Virus record (IMG/VR): IMGVR_UViG_3300043464_000606
Span: 1 to 24,219 of that record
DNA from: a virus
Direction: 5' to 3' (one strand)
Length of the DNA: 24,219 nucleotides
Shown: piece by piece, positions 12,992 to 19,925 of the stretch
How positions within the stretch are numbered: position 1 is the first letter of the stretch
Layout: the number at the start of each line of letters is the position of its first letter
Translations under genes and position numbers: made by a program
Notes under the pieces: generated by a model
Databases searched by the model: none
Told to the model about the DNA's origin: nothing
Seen by the model: only the letters and a program-made list of their open reading frames with translations

Positions 12992-13879
12992 ATGTCAGTT
13001 CAGCAGAACCTCCCGCCGTCGCAGCAGACAGTGACCGACACGGCCAACGGTTTCATCGTCGGTGTCGACCCGGCAACTCCCCCGCAGGGCGGATTGATCA
13101 CTGAGAGCGCAGTCGCTCAGAGCCAGCAGGACGGGCTGCTCGTTCCGGTGCAGGAGCAGGCCCTGCAGCAGGTGCCCCAGACGGTCGAGTCGCTGCCGAG
13201 CCTCGGCAATGAAGGCCAGCAGGAGCAGTACTTCACTGCTGATCAGGTCGCCCGCATCCGGCAGGAGGAGAAGGAGAAGCTCTACTCCCGGCTGGAGCAG
13301 ACCGAACAGCAGCTCAACGAGATGCGCCGCCTGCAAGAGGAGCGGGAGAAGGCTGAACTGACTGAGCGGGAGCGGATCGAGGCCGAGCGCAAGGCTGAAG
13401 AAGAGAAGGCCATGGAGGTCCGAGATCTGCTGGAGCGCCGGGAGCAGGAGTGGAACGACCGCTTCACCCAGTTGGAAGAAGATCGGGCACGGCAGGAAGC
13501 CCTCTTCCAGCGAGAGCGAGAGCTGCAAGAACTCGACAGGTACCGCCAGCAGATGACGGAGCAGAACGCTGAGTACATCATGCCCGAACTTCGGGATCTG
13601 ATCAGCGGAACAACGGTCGAGGAGATTGATCGTTCTGTGAACGAAATGCGGGAGCGAACTTCCGCTATCATGCAGAACATCGCAGACGCTGCACAGCAAG
13701 TTCAGCGTCCGACCATGCGGGGTGTGACACCTACCGGTGCCCCTCCCGTTGGGCCAATGGAACAAGCATCGACGTACGAGAACCTGACCGCTGATCAGAT
13801 CAGCAATATGAGCATGGATGAGTATCGCCAGCATCGAGATCGGCTCCTCCAAGCGGCCAGCCCCAATTTCCGGGGCTGA
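12992..13879 (+). CDS. head scaffolding protein (295 aa)
   Basis: Assigned from position between portal and major capsid genes and from composition. The N-terminal part is Gln/Pro/Val-rich. It is followed by a long, highly charged coiled coil (residues about 84-190, with EEKEKLYSRLEQTEQQLNEM and later ELTERERIEAERKAEEEKAM), and a C-terminal region containing ISNMSMDEYRQHRDRLLQAA that could be the capsid-binding helix-turn-helix. Scaffolding proteins act inside the procapsid to guide shell assembly and then leave. Starts 7-8 nt after an ACGAGGT site. No protease domain is seen, so a separate or absent maturation protease is implied. Confidence 0.75.
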   Translation: MSVQQNLPPSQQTVTDTANGFIVGVDPATPPQGGLITESAVAQSQQDGLLVPVQEQALQQVPQTVESLPSLGNEGQQEQYFTADQVARIRQEEKEKLYSRLEQTEQQLNEMRRLQEEREKAELTERERIEAERKAEEEKAMEVRDLLERREQEWNDRFTQLEEDRARQEALFQRERELQELDRYRQQMTEQNAEYIMPELRDLISGTTVEEIDRSVNEMRERTSAIMQNIADAAQQVQRPTMRGVTPTGAPPVGPMEQASTYENLTADQISNMSMDEYRQHRDRLLQAASPNFRG

Positions 13880-13928
13880 CGGCACCAACAACCCCCCATA
13901 ACCCGTCTCTCACGGAGGACACCCACTC

Positions 13929-15308
13929 ATGGCATTCCAGATCCCCAACGGGTCCGGCATCACCGGTACCGGCCGGGTCACATCCGGCACCGCCGGTTCG
14001 GCCTACGGCGCGATGCAGCCGACCGGCAGCCCGGTCGGCAACAACATCACTGGCGGCTACGGCTCCAGCGCCACCACCGGCTCCACGATGCTCTCCCCGG
14101 CCATCCAGACCGTCTGGTCGAAGGAGATCCTGTTCCAAGCGATGCCCGTGCTGCGCTTCGAGCAGTTCGCAGTGAAGAAGACCGAGCTGGGCGTCATGCC
14201 CGGCCTCACGGTCAACTTCATGCGCTACAACAACCTCCCCATCCCCTCCGGGGCGCTGGTTGAGGGCATCCGCATGAAGACCCACGGCATCTCGGCCCAG
14301 CAGTACCGCATCACGGTCGCTGAGCAGGGCTTCGCTGTGGCGCTCTCGGAGCTGCTCCTCAACGCTTCGTTCGATGACGTGATGGCCTCGGCCTCCCGCC
14401 TCCTCGGGCGCAACATGGCCCTGTACATGGACGAGCAGGCCCGTTCGACGCTGCAGTCGGCCTCCTCGATCGTGAACGGCTACACCCAGCCGTCGGACCT
14501 CACCGTCGGTCGAGGCATCTACAACAACGGAGCGCAGGCGCAGACCCTCGCCGAGCTGAAGAACAACGAGGCCCGGTACACCCTGACCCCTGCTGCGATC
14601 AAGGATGCCGTGCTCGAACTGAGCACCAAGAACATCCCGCGGCTGGGCGAGACCTACGTGTGCTTCATCCACCCGGCGCAGAGCCGCCAGCTCCGGGACA
14701 CCCCGGAGTTCATCGAGGTCACGAAGTACGCCGCTCCCGGCAACTTCATGCTCGGTGAGATCGGCCGCCTCTACGACGTGGTGTTCATCGAGACCACTCA
14801 GGTTGGCACCATCGCCGACGCTGGTGGCGTGATTCAGCGCTACGACAACGGTCAGGCTCTCGACTGGCGTACCCCTGCCCAGCAGGGTCTGGAGACCGGC
14901 AAGGCCGCCGAGGACGGCTCCGCCGGTACGGCAACTCCCGTCACCGATCCGTTCGAGACGCCCGGTGCTTCCGGGACGCCCGGTCAGGCGACCGAGGGGT
15001 CGACGGCTGAGCCGCAGGCCACTCCGGGCACCAAGCAGGTTCCCGGGTGGGATGAGCAGTGGCCCTCTACCTATGGGCAGTCGCGACTCGACACCAACCT
15101 CGGTGGCAACGATCTCGGCGACGAGGACGTGTACGAGGCGCTCATGCTCGGCGACAACTCGTTCGGCCACGCCATCTCGCTGCCGGTCGAGCTGCGTGAC
15201 GGTGGCGTTCTGGACTTCGGTCGTGAGCACGCTCTGGCGTGGTACTCGATCTGGGGCTTCGGTCTGGTGACCGACTCCGCCGTGGTCAAGATCCGCACCA
15301 ACGTCTGA
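13929..15308 (+). CDS. major capsid protein, N4-gp56 family (459 aa)
   Basis: The shell protein. The N-terminal 50 residues are Gly/Ser/Thr-rich. The body follows the N4-gp56 pattern: IQTVWSKEILFQAMPVLRFEQFA (59-81), VNFMRYNNLP (95-104), LVEGI (110-114), VAEQGFAVALSELL (130-143) and LGRNMALYMDEQARSTL (159-175). It continues with ETYVCFIHPAQSRQLRDTPEF (241-261), NFMLGEIGRLYDVVFIET (272-289) and a C-terminal strand set (SLPVELRDGG, HALAWYSIWGFGLVTD, VVKIRTNV). An unusual Ala/Thr/Gly/Pro/Glu-rich insert (about 319-372) interrupts the domain. Ribosome binding site CGGAGGAC lies before ATG 13929. Codon use is strongly biased to C/G third positions, as expected for the most abundant protein. Confidence 0.88.
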   Translation: MAFQIPNGSGITGTGRVTSGTAGSAYGAMQPTGSPVGNNITGGYGSSATTGSTMLSPAIQTVWSKEILFQAMPVLRFEQFAVKKTELGVMPGLTVNFMRYNNLPIPSGALVEGIRMKTHGISAQQYRITVAEQGFAVALSELLLNASFDDVMASASRLLGRNMALYMDEQARSTLQSASSIVNGYTQPSDLTVGRGIYNNGAQAQTLAELKNNEARYTLTPAAIKDAVLELSTKNIPRLGETYVCFIHPAQSRQLRDTPEFIEVTKYAAPGNFMLGEIGRLYDVVFIETTQVGTIADAGGVIQRYDNGQALDWRTPAQQGLETGKAAEDGSAGTATPVTDPFETPGASGTPGQATEGSTAEPQATPGTKQVPGWDEQWPSTYGQSRLDTNLGGNDLGDEDVYEALMLGDNSFGHAISLPVELRDGGVLDFGREHALAWYSIWGFGLVTDSAVVKIRTNV

Positions 15309-15319
15309 CCTCCCAAGGA

Positions 15320-15358
15320 AGAGAGCGGGGAGGGGGTAACTCCCCTCCCCTCCTCTCT
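15320..15358 (+). terminator. long GC-rich hairpin after the capsid gene
   Basis: GGGGAGGGG (15327-15335) pairs with CCCCTCCCC (15342-15350) around a 6-nt loop, extended outward by AGAGAG and CTCTCT arms across a small internal loop. It begins 12 nt after the capsid stop. The downstream tract GCGTTCTGT is only weakly U-rich, so it may be a partial terminator or an mRNA-stabilising element that raises capsid yield relative to the next genes. Confidence 0.6.
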
Positions 15359-15403
15359 GCGTTCTGTAGAACCAACCGATTCACGTACTGAGGAGAACTC
15401 CCC

Positions 15404-15730
15404 ATGGCTACCACGAGTGCAACTGCCCGCAAGCGTCAGGCGACGGTCGATGTTCAGGACATCGAAGGCGCCGATCCGGAGCGCATCGGGACGCTGAGCA
15501 GCGTTCTCGGCAGCGCCGAGATCGAAGTCGGCGCTCCCGAAGAGATCGTTCCGGATCACCTCCGGAACCGCATCAACATGATCCGTGTGCGGATCAACGA
15601 GGACATCGAGGAAATGAGCTACGTCGGCGGTGGCCAGCGTGAGTCCTACTCCTTCAAGATGGGCCACGAGTACCTCGTGCCGTGGTACATCGCCAACGAG
15701 CTGGAGAACAACGGAAAGGTGTGGCACTGA
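15404..15730 (+). CDS. putative structural protein downstream of capsid (108 aa)
   Basis: Start ATG 15404 follows GAGGAG. The N-terminus is Ala/Thr/Lys-rich, the middle acidic (QDIEGADPERIG, AEIEVGAPEEIVPDHL), and the end folded-looking (INMIRVRINEDIEEMSYVGG, ESYSFKMGHEYLVPWYIANEL). Small genes in this place after N4-gp56-type capsids usually code head-completion or decoration proteins, and this one may do so. The family is not recognised. It lies behind the capsid hairpin, so it is probably made at lower level than capsid. Confidence 0.6.
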   Translation: MATTSATARKRQATVDVQDIEGADPERIGTLSSVLGSAEIEVGAPEEIVPDHLRNRINMIRVRINEDIEEMSYVGGGQRESYSFKMGHEYLVPWYIANELENNGKVWH

Positions 15731-15731
15731 C

Positions 15732-16223
15732 ATGACCACGGTCGTCCATCACAGCACGATGTACGTGCATCAGTCGCAGGGAAGCGCAGGTAGCACCCTT
15801 GCAGCGGCAGTCACCAAGGTGACGGGCGGCCCTGCCACCTTCAACGGCCTTGCTCCCAGTACCAAGAAGGAACTGGACAAGTACTCCGTCGCCGCCGACT
15901 TCAACCCCGCAGTGGTTACCGCATGGGCGACGAACGAGTGGGTCGTCACCGACAGTGGCCGCTACTACCGCTGGAACGGCACGTCGTGGGTCACGGTGGG
16001 TCTTGCCACTGGTGTCACCACGTCGGCCGTAGTCAACGCCGAGCGGTTCTTCACGGGCGGCCGGGCACCCAAGGACGAGGCTGAGCTGGCTTCCAGCGCC
16101 TTCGGCCAGACCGCTGCGTGGACCGTGGCCGGGCAGTTCGTGCGCCTCAAGGGCGCCGGTACCGGCGGGCAGCAGTTCTACTGGAACGGCACCAGCTGGG
16201 TGGCGGGCGTTCGCCCGGCCTGA
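15732..16223 (+). CDS. putative virion protein with repeated YxWNGTSWV motif (163 aa)
   Basis: Start ATG 15732, one base after the previous stop, with AAGGTG upstream. Two copies of an aromatic hairpin motif are seen: YYRWNGTSWVTVG (about residues 78-90) and FYWNGTSWVAG (at the C-terminus). Each is preceded by a strand ending in a short turn (EWVVTDSGR; FVRLKGAGTGG). WNGTSW-type hairpins are common in phage fibres and adhesion modules, where they form small beta folds. N-terminal region SAGSTLAAAVTKVTGG is flexible. Likely a head or tail decoration or fibre-attachment protein. Confidence 0.6.
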   Translation: MTTVVHHSTMYVHQSQGSAGSTLAAAVTKVTGGPATFNGLAPSTKKELDKYSVAADFNPAVVTAWATNEWVVTDSGRYYRWNGTSWVTVGLATGVTTSAVVNAERFFTGGRAPKDEAELASSAFGQTAAWTVAGQFVRLKGAGTGGQQFYWNGTSWVAGVRPA

Positions 16224-16225
16224 TC

Positions 16226-16897
16226 ATGCCCCTAGACCCGCAGTGGTGGGGAAACACCCCCAATGTGTCCCCCTTCCGGGACAACGTCGATGGGTTGATC
16301 ACCGCCGGGACCTTGCGGAGTTTCGCCGAGGCAGTGGCGCTCAACGTCGCCGCCGTCGACTGGTATGAGTACATACCCGGGGCGACCAACTCCGGTGCCC
16401 CGTACGTCTGGGACCAGATCAACCAGTCAGAAGTCGTCTGGTTTGCGGGAGAAGGTACCGGGCAGTTGTCGGCCAGCTGGCAGTACGCCGCCACTCCAGA
16501 TGGGGAGGCGTACTTCGAGCACGCCAGCGGCAGCACTTCGGTGATCGTGGAGGTCTCTGTCGCCGGGACCGTAGTGGTGTCGGGGTTGACTTCCGGCACC
16601 ACCCTGACCCCGGTCATGTGGTCAGGCCCCTCCCTTGCTGCCCTTGAGTTCTCTACACCGATCCCAATCGGCAGCCCTGTAACCGCTGGTTCAGGGCTTG
16701 AGACGCTGACGTTGCGCGGAGAGGGGTTCTCCCGGTTGACCACCTCAGGTGGAGTGTCTCTCACGGGAATCCTGTTGCAGCCCCCTTCCGGGGCCAAGAT
16801 CGAAGCTTCAGCTGAAAGCGTGTCACTAGACTTCGGTGGCATGACTACCTTGGCGATCACTCGCCAAGCAGCGCAGGCTTCGTCCATCACTACCTGA
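16226..16897 (+). CDS. putative virion structural protein (223 aa)
   Basis: Start ATG 16226 two bases after the previous stop. The N-terminal 80 residues (PLDPQWWGNTPNVSPFRDNVDGL, YEYIPGATNSGAPYVWDQIN) look folded. The rest is beta-rich with alternating hydrophobic, Thr, Ser and Gly residues (SVIVEVSVAGTVVVSGLTSGTT, LETLTLRGEGFSRLTTSGG, VSLDFGGMTTLAITRQ), typical of a virion beta-sandwich or fibre base. No family recognised. It sits directly before the collar-domain fibre gene and could be an adaptor for it. Confidence 0.6.
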   Translation: MPLDPQWWGNTPNVSPFRDNVDGLITAGTLRSFAEAVALNVAAVDWYEYIPGATNSGAPYVWDQINQSEVVWFAGEGTGQLSASWQYAATPDGEAYFEHASGSTSVIVEVSVAGTVVVSGLTSGTTLTPVMWSGPSLAALEFSTPIPIGSPVTAGSGLETLTLRGEGFSRLTTSGGVSLTGILLQPPSGAKIEASAESVSLDFGGMTTLAITRQAAQASSITT

Positions 16898-16907
16898 GGA
16901 CTCCTTC

Positions 16908-18494
16908 ATGGCCCATCGTGCCGGGTTTCGTATCCCGAACGCCAGCAGCGACCAGATCGTCAACTTCCGTCAAGCGGAGCCAGATGCCGGGGACTTCTCG
17001 ATTCTCGGCAACGACCGCTACGGCGTCTTCTACGGCTGTGGCGTGTCGACCTCAGGTACGGGCGGTTTCACCGTCTCTCTGGAAGCAGGCCCTCACATCA
17101 TCCTTGTGGACGGGGTAGTCCAGCAGATTCCGTCCTCAGCGTCGGTGTCCTTGAGCACTGGGGCCACGACTGACCGGTTCGACCTTGTCGGGTGGGACGC
17201 TCAGGCCAATGCTCTGGCGGCGATCTCCGGCATTCCGGTCGATGACCCCACGTTCCCGGACATCCCGAACTCGTTCGTGGTGTTTGCCGCTGTGCTGGTG
17301 CCTGCGGGAGCGTCGAACATCACGCCGTACAACCTTACGGACAAGCGCAGGATGCTGCTCCACGGGGCACGGGGCGCTGCTGCGGCTGGCGACACCTTCC
17401 TCCGTAACCTCCTGCCGGACGGGGGAGTCGGCTTCCAAGCGACGGGTAGTGGCGCCATTTCGTGGGCCAACTCTGCTGTCACGCTGCAGTATGACGGGAC
17501 CGACCTCGTTATCAGCGGCAAGAAGCTCGCTGCCAACAACGGGCTGTCGGTCACCGGATCTGTCACGGTCCAAGGGGCTGTCACGGCCACGGGGGACTTC
17601 GCTGCGGACAACTTCAAGCGGGGGGCAGGCAACCCGACTGGGCTAGGGGTCACCGGAAAGTACGGGGACGAGTTCTCCAACACCTTGACAGGCCAGAAGT
17701 ACATCTGGCGGGGGCCTTCTGTTGGTTGGGCCGAGATCTACGCCGATGAGTACCCGCCCGGGACGGTCATCGCCTCGCTGCTGACCGGAGCTGACGCTGC
17801 TACCCACATGGTGGGGTGGCTCCCCCTCACCGGTCAGACGTACCCAGAGAGCGCTGTCGGTCGGCTCACTGACTTGGCGGCGCCATTCTCTTCGTGGGAC
17901 AACAACAACGGAACGTGGACGTTGCCGAACCTGCAGGGCCGCACGCTGCTCGGGGGGACACCGGGAGCCTTGGCAGGGTCCAACTCCGTAGTGCTGACAG
18001 CGGCCAACCTGCCCGCCCACCGGCACTTCAACAACGTCGGGGCGACCGCCACTGCGGGAGAGCACAGCCATTCTGGGTCTGCCAACAGCGCCGGGCAGCA
18101 CAGTCACAACGTCACCGCCGGGCAGCACAGCCATCCGGTAACCGACCCCGGCCACGCTCACCGGGGCCAGCACGGACTCAACGTGCCGACCAACTTCATC
18201 GTCACGATGTGGAACGGGGAGAGCACCCTTGACGGGATCGTGACCGATTCCAGCCACACATGGCGAGTCGGGGCGATGCCGTTCACGACCATCGACAAGA
18301 CCGACATCACCATTCCCAGTAGCGGTGCTCACACCCACGCCGTGACCCTGACCGGGTCCCACACCCACACTGTGAGTATCTCCTCTGCAGGCGGTCATAC
18401 GCACAGTCTCCCGCCAGAGTCTGCTGTGGGAGAATCACGTTCTGTGAACACCACCCCGTCCCACTTGGCCGTCACGTACTACGTGAAGATCTGA
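16908..18494 (+). CDS. tail fibre with phage tail collar domain and His-x-His repeats (528 aa)
   Basis: Residues 1-160 form an attachment-type domain (FRQAEPDAGDFSILGNDRYGV, DRFDLVGWDAQ). Residues 160-250 read as a beta-repeat shaft (NGLSVTGSVTVQGAVTATGDF). The C-terminal part begins PPGTVIASLLTGADAATHMVGWLPLTGQTY (from 283) and DNNNGTWTLPNLQGRTLLG (331-349), the phage tail collar domain. It is followed by eight His-x-His motifs (HRH 371, HSH 386, 398 and 407, HAH 416, three HTH near the end) and a final TPSHLAVTYYVKI. In T4 gp12-like short fibres such motifs hold metal ions along the trimer axis, so metal-stabilised trimerisation and receptor binding are expected here. It is preceded by a short gap with GAGGA. 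Confidence 0.85.
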   Translation: MAHRAGFRIPNASSDQIVNFRQAEPDAGDFSILGNDRYGVFYGCGVSTSGTGGFTVSLEAGPHIILVDGVVQQIPSSASVSLSTGATTDRFDLVGWDAQANALAAISGIPVDDPTFPDIPNSFVVFAAVLVPAGASNITPYNLTDKRRMLLHGARGAAAAGDTFLRNLLPDGGVGFQATGSGAISWANSAVTLQYDGTDLVISGKKLAANNGLSVTGSVTVQGAVTATGDFAADNFKRGAGNPTGLGVTGKYGDEFSNTLTGQKYIWRGPSVGWAEIYADEYPPGTVIASLLTGADAATHMVGWLPLTGQTYPESAVGRLTDLAAPFSSWDNNNGTWTLPNLQGRTLLGGTPGALAGSNSVVLTAANLPAHRHFNNVGATATAGEHSHSGSANSAGQHSHNVTAGQHSHPVTDPGHAHRGQHGLNVPTNFIVTMWNGESTLDGIVTDSSHTWRVGAMPFTTIDKTDITIPSSGAHTHAVTLTGSHTHTVSISSAGGHTHSLPPESAVGESRSVNTTPSHLAVTYYVKI

Positions 18495-18501
18495 GGCAGA
18501 C

Positions 18502-18714
18502 ATGCCTAGCTCCCCCTACCCCCTGTTGCCAGACCAGAACGAAACTGGAGATGGGCCTTCTGGCCCGGACATCATCGTCAGGTACCCTGCGGGACCCATG
18601 GGTCCAACGGGACCTACCGGTCCTGCTGGCGTGGCAGGGTCGATGCTCTTCCTTCAGCAGGGGGAACCCATTCCTACCGGTTTCGTCGGGCTTATCGCCA
18701 GACCTGCGGTCTGA
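18502..18714 (+). CDS. short collagen-like protein (70 aa)
   Basis: Starts 7 nt after the fibre stop. The core PAGPMGPTGPTGPAGVAG (about residues 29-46) is a collagen-like Gly-x-y run of about six triplets. It is flanked by a Pro-rich N-terminus and a hydrophobic C-terminal block (MLFLQQGEPIPTGFVGLIARP). Phage collagen-like stretches form trimeric stalks in fibres. Such a small separate gene could be a trimeric linker or cap for the fibre encoded just upstream. No assigned family. The run is short for a stable triple helix on its own. Confidence 0.65.
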   Translation: MPSSPYPLLPDQNETGDGPSGPDIIVRYPAGPMGPTGPTGPAGVAGSMLFLQQGEPIPTGFVGLIARPAV

Positions 18715-18722
18715 GAAAGCTG

Positions 18723-18728
18723 TAGTAT
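18723..18728 (+). promoter_or_regulatory. -10 box 6 nt before a GTG start (possible leaderless message)
   Basis: TAGTAT at 18723-18728, then six bases, then GTG at 18735. This mirrors the TACACT-to-ATG spacing at 984-997. No convincing -35 lies upstream, and the gap between the genes is only 20 nt, so the call is tentative. Confidence 0.25.
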
Positions 18729-18734
18729 CGAGCC

Positions 18735-18956
18735 GTGACTGATCTTGCTTTCAAGGAGAAGATCCGCAGTATCTCGTTTGGTGCTCCCCGTAAGCCTCGT
18801 GTGATGGTTGACAGGGACAAGGACGTCAAGCATGTGGAACTTGTCAATGAGTACAACGGCAGGCGCGCCGGTTACGAGACACACAAGCCCGACGGCACTT
18901 GGGATTGCACAATGACCCCTGATGTCGTGAAGCTCCCCCTCAACAAGGAGTCCTGA
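18735..18956 (+). CDS. hypothetical basic protein (73 aa)
   Basis: Starts at GTG 18735. There is no clear ribosome binding site, but a -10-like TAGTAT lies just upstream. The protein is Lys/Arg/Asp-rich with strands RVMVDRDKDVKHVELVNEYNG and a hairpin AGYETHKPDGTWDCTMTPDVVKL. It looks like a small beta domain rather than a fibre piece, unlike its Ala/Thr/Gly-rich neighbours, and its codon use includes more A/T third positions. Function unknown. Confidence 0.6.
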   Translation: MTDLAFKEKIRSISFGAPRKPRVMVDRDKDVKHVELVNEYNGRRAGYETHKPDGTWDCTMTPDVVKLPLNKES

Positions 18957-18959
18957 GCA

Positions 18960-19460
18960 ATGCCCTTCCCTACAGCAAGCAGCCTCTACGCAGCGAACCT
19001 TCTCGCCGCATGGGGAGCGTCGGCAACCGACATCGACCTCGACAGTACGACCCCGACGAACCGTATCAAGGTCGCCTTGTACAACGACTCCATGAATCAG
19101 GACCCGCTCGGTACCACTCCCCTCGGGTACAGCACCACTGGCGAACTCTTGCCCACCGGCGGCTCGAACTACACCACGGGCGGGAACCCCGTCGGCACAG
19201 TGACGTGGGCGGTCAACGGCGGCCTGCTGGTCTGCTCGGCAGCCTCGACCGTGTCGTGGGCGAGCGCCCAGTTCTCCAACGTCTACGGCTGTGTGGTCTA
19301 CGACGACGGGGCCACCTCCCCGGTCGCTGACGCCTGTATCGTGGCGGTGAGGTTCGGCACCGTCGGCTCGTCGGGTGGCGGTACGTTCACGATCGACTGG
19401 GCTGATCTGACCACGCCTGCGGTCAACAACGTGATCTTCACCATCGACCCGCAGCCGTGA
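18960..19460 (+). CDS. putative virion structural protein (166 aa)
   Basis: ATG 18960 follows AAGGAG. N-terminus PTASSLYAANLLAAWGASATDIDLD and the family-like RIKVALYNDSMNQDP are followed by Thr/Ser/Gly-rich beta segments (VTWAVNGGLLVCSAASTVSWASA, GGGTFTIDWADLTTPAVNNVIFTI). This resembles small beta-rich virion proteins encoded near the fibres of actinophages, but I do not name a family. Codons are strongly C/G-ending, as in the capsid and the 540-aa gene. Confidence 0.6.
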   Translation: MPFPTASSLYAANLLAAWGASATDIDLDSTTPTNRIKVALYNDSMNQDPLGTTPLGYSTTGELLPTGGSNYTTGGNPVGTVTWAVNGGLLVCSAASTVSWASAQFSNVYGCVVYDDGATSPVADACIVAVRFGTVGSSGGGTFTIDWADLTTPAVNNVIFTIDPQP

Positions 19461-19468
19461 GGTGACCC

Positions 19469-19912
19469 GTGGCTGACAATGTCGGTTACACGCCCGGCTC
19501 TGGTGAGAAGGTCGCCACCCGTGAGGTGTCCTACTCCGGCGAGACCGCTCAGGCGCAGGCTGTCGGCCTCGTCACGTTCAGTGGCGCAGACGATGCCAAG
19601 ACCGCAACGGACATCAGCGACGCCAACCCGTTGCAGGTGTCGGAGATCGGCACGCCGCACTCGCTCATGTCCCGGCTGCTGATGTTGTTGCAGTCCCCAC
19701 CGGGCTTCGACTCGCTTCTGCGCCGCCAGCGCTCCACGGCAGTGATCGAGTCAGGGACCATCACGACGGTATCGACCGTGTCGTCCATCAGCGGCGGCAC
19801 GATCACGACGGTCACCGGCCTCACGAACATCGACGGCCGCAACGGCTCCATGCTCATCAACGCCACGAACATGAGCGCATGGGCCGACTGCCACCGCGCT
19901 CGCATCACCTGA
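19469..19912 (+). CDS. putative virion protein with Thr/Ser beta-repeat segment (147 aa)
   Basis: Start GTG 19469, shortly after the previous stop, with GAGGTGA before it. The N-terminal half is hydrophilic (EKVATREVSYSGETAQAQAVG). A helix LMSRLLMLLQSPPGFDSLLRRQRS and a regular beta segment SGTITTVSTVSSISGGTITTVTGLTNI (about 95-121) follow. The latter contains the duplicated GTITTV unit that looks like fibre-shaft or beta-helix structure. Ends MLINATNMSAWADCHRARIT. Likely structural; no family recognised. Confidence 0.6.
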   Translation: MADNVGYTPGSGEKVATREVSYSGETAQAQAVGLVTFSGADDAKTATDISDANPLQVSEIGTPHSLMSRLLMLLQSPPGFDSLLRRQRSTAVIESGTITTVSTVSSISGGTITTVTGLTNIDGRNGSMLINATNMSAWADCHRARIT

Positions 19913-19925
19913 AAGGCCCAGCCTC

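Noticed and set aside
12995-13891. Leucine-rich minus-strand ORF opposite the scaffold gene
   Set aside because: The Leu runs come from reverse reading of Glu/Gln codons of the coiled coil; not a membrane protein.
13800-15230. Long minus-strand ORF (476 codons) opposite the capsid gene
   Set aside because: It is a by-product of strong C/G third-position codon bias on the plus strand, Arg/Gly/Val-rich and without start signals; the plus strand encodes a recognisable capsid protein.
19795-19850. GTITTV duplicated segment as a possible CRISPR-like or DNA repeat
   Set aside because: Only two short copies, in frame and explained by beta-structure in the encoded protein.
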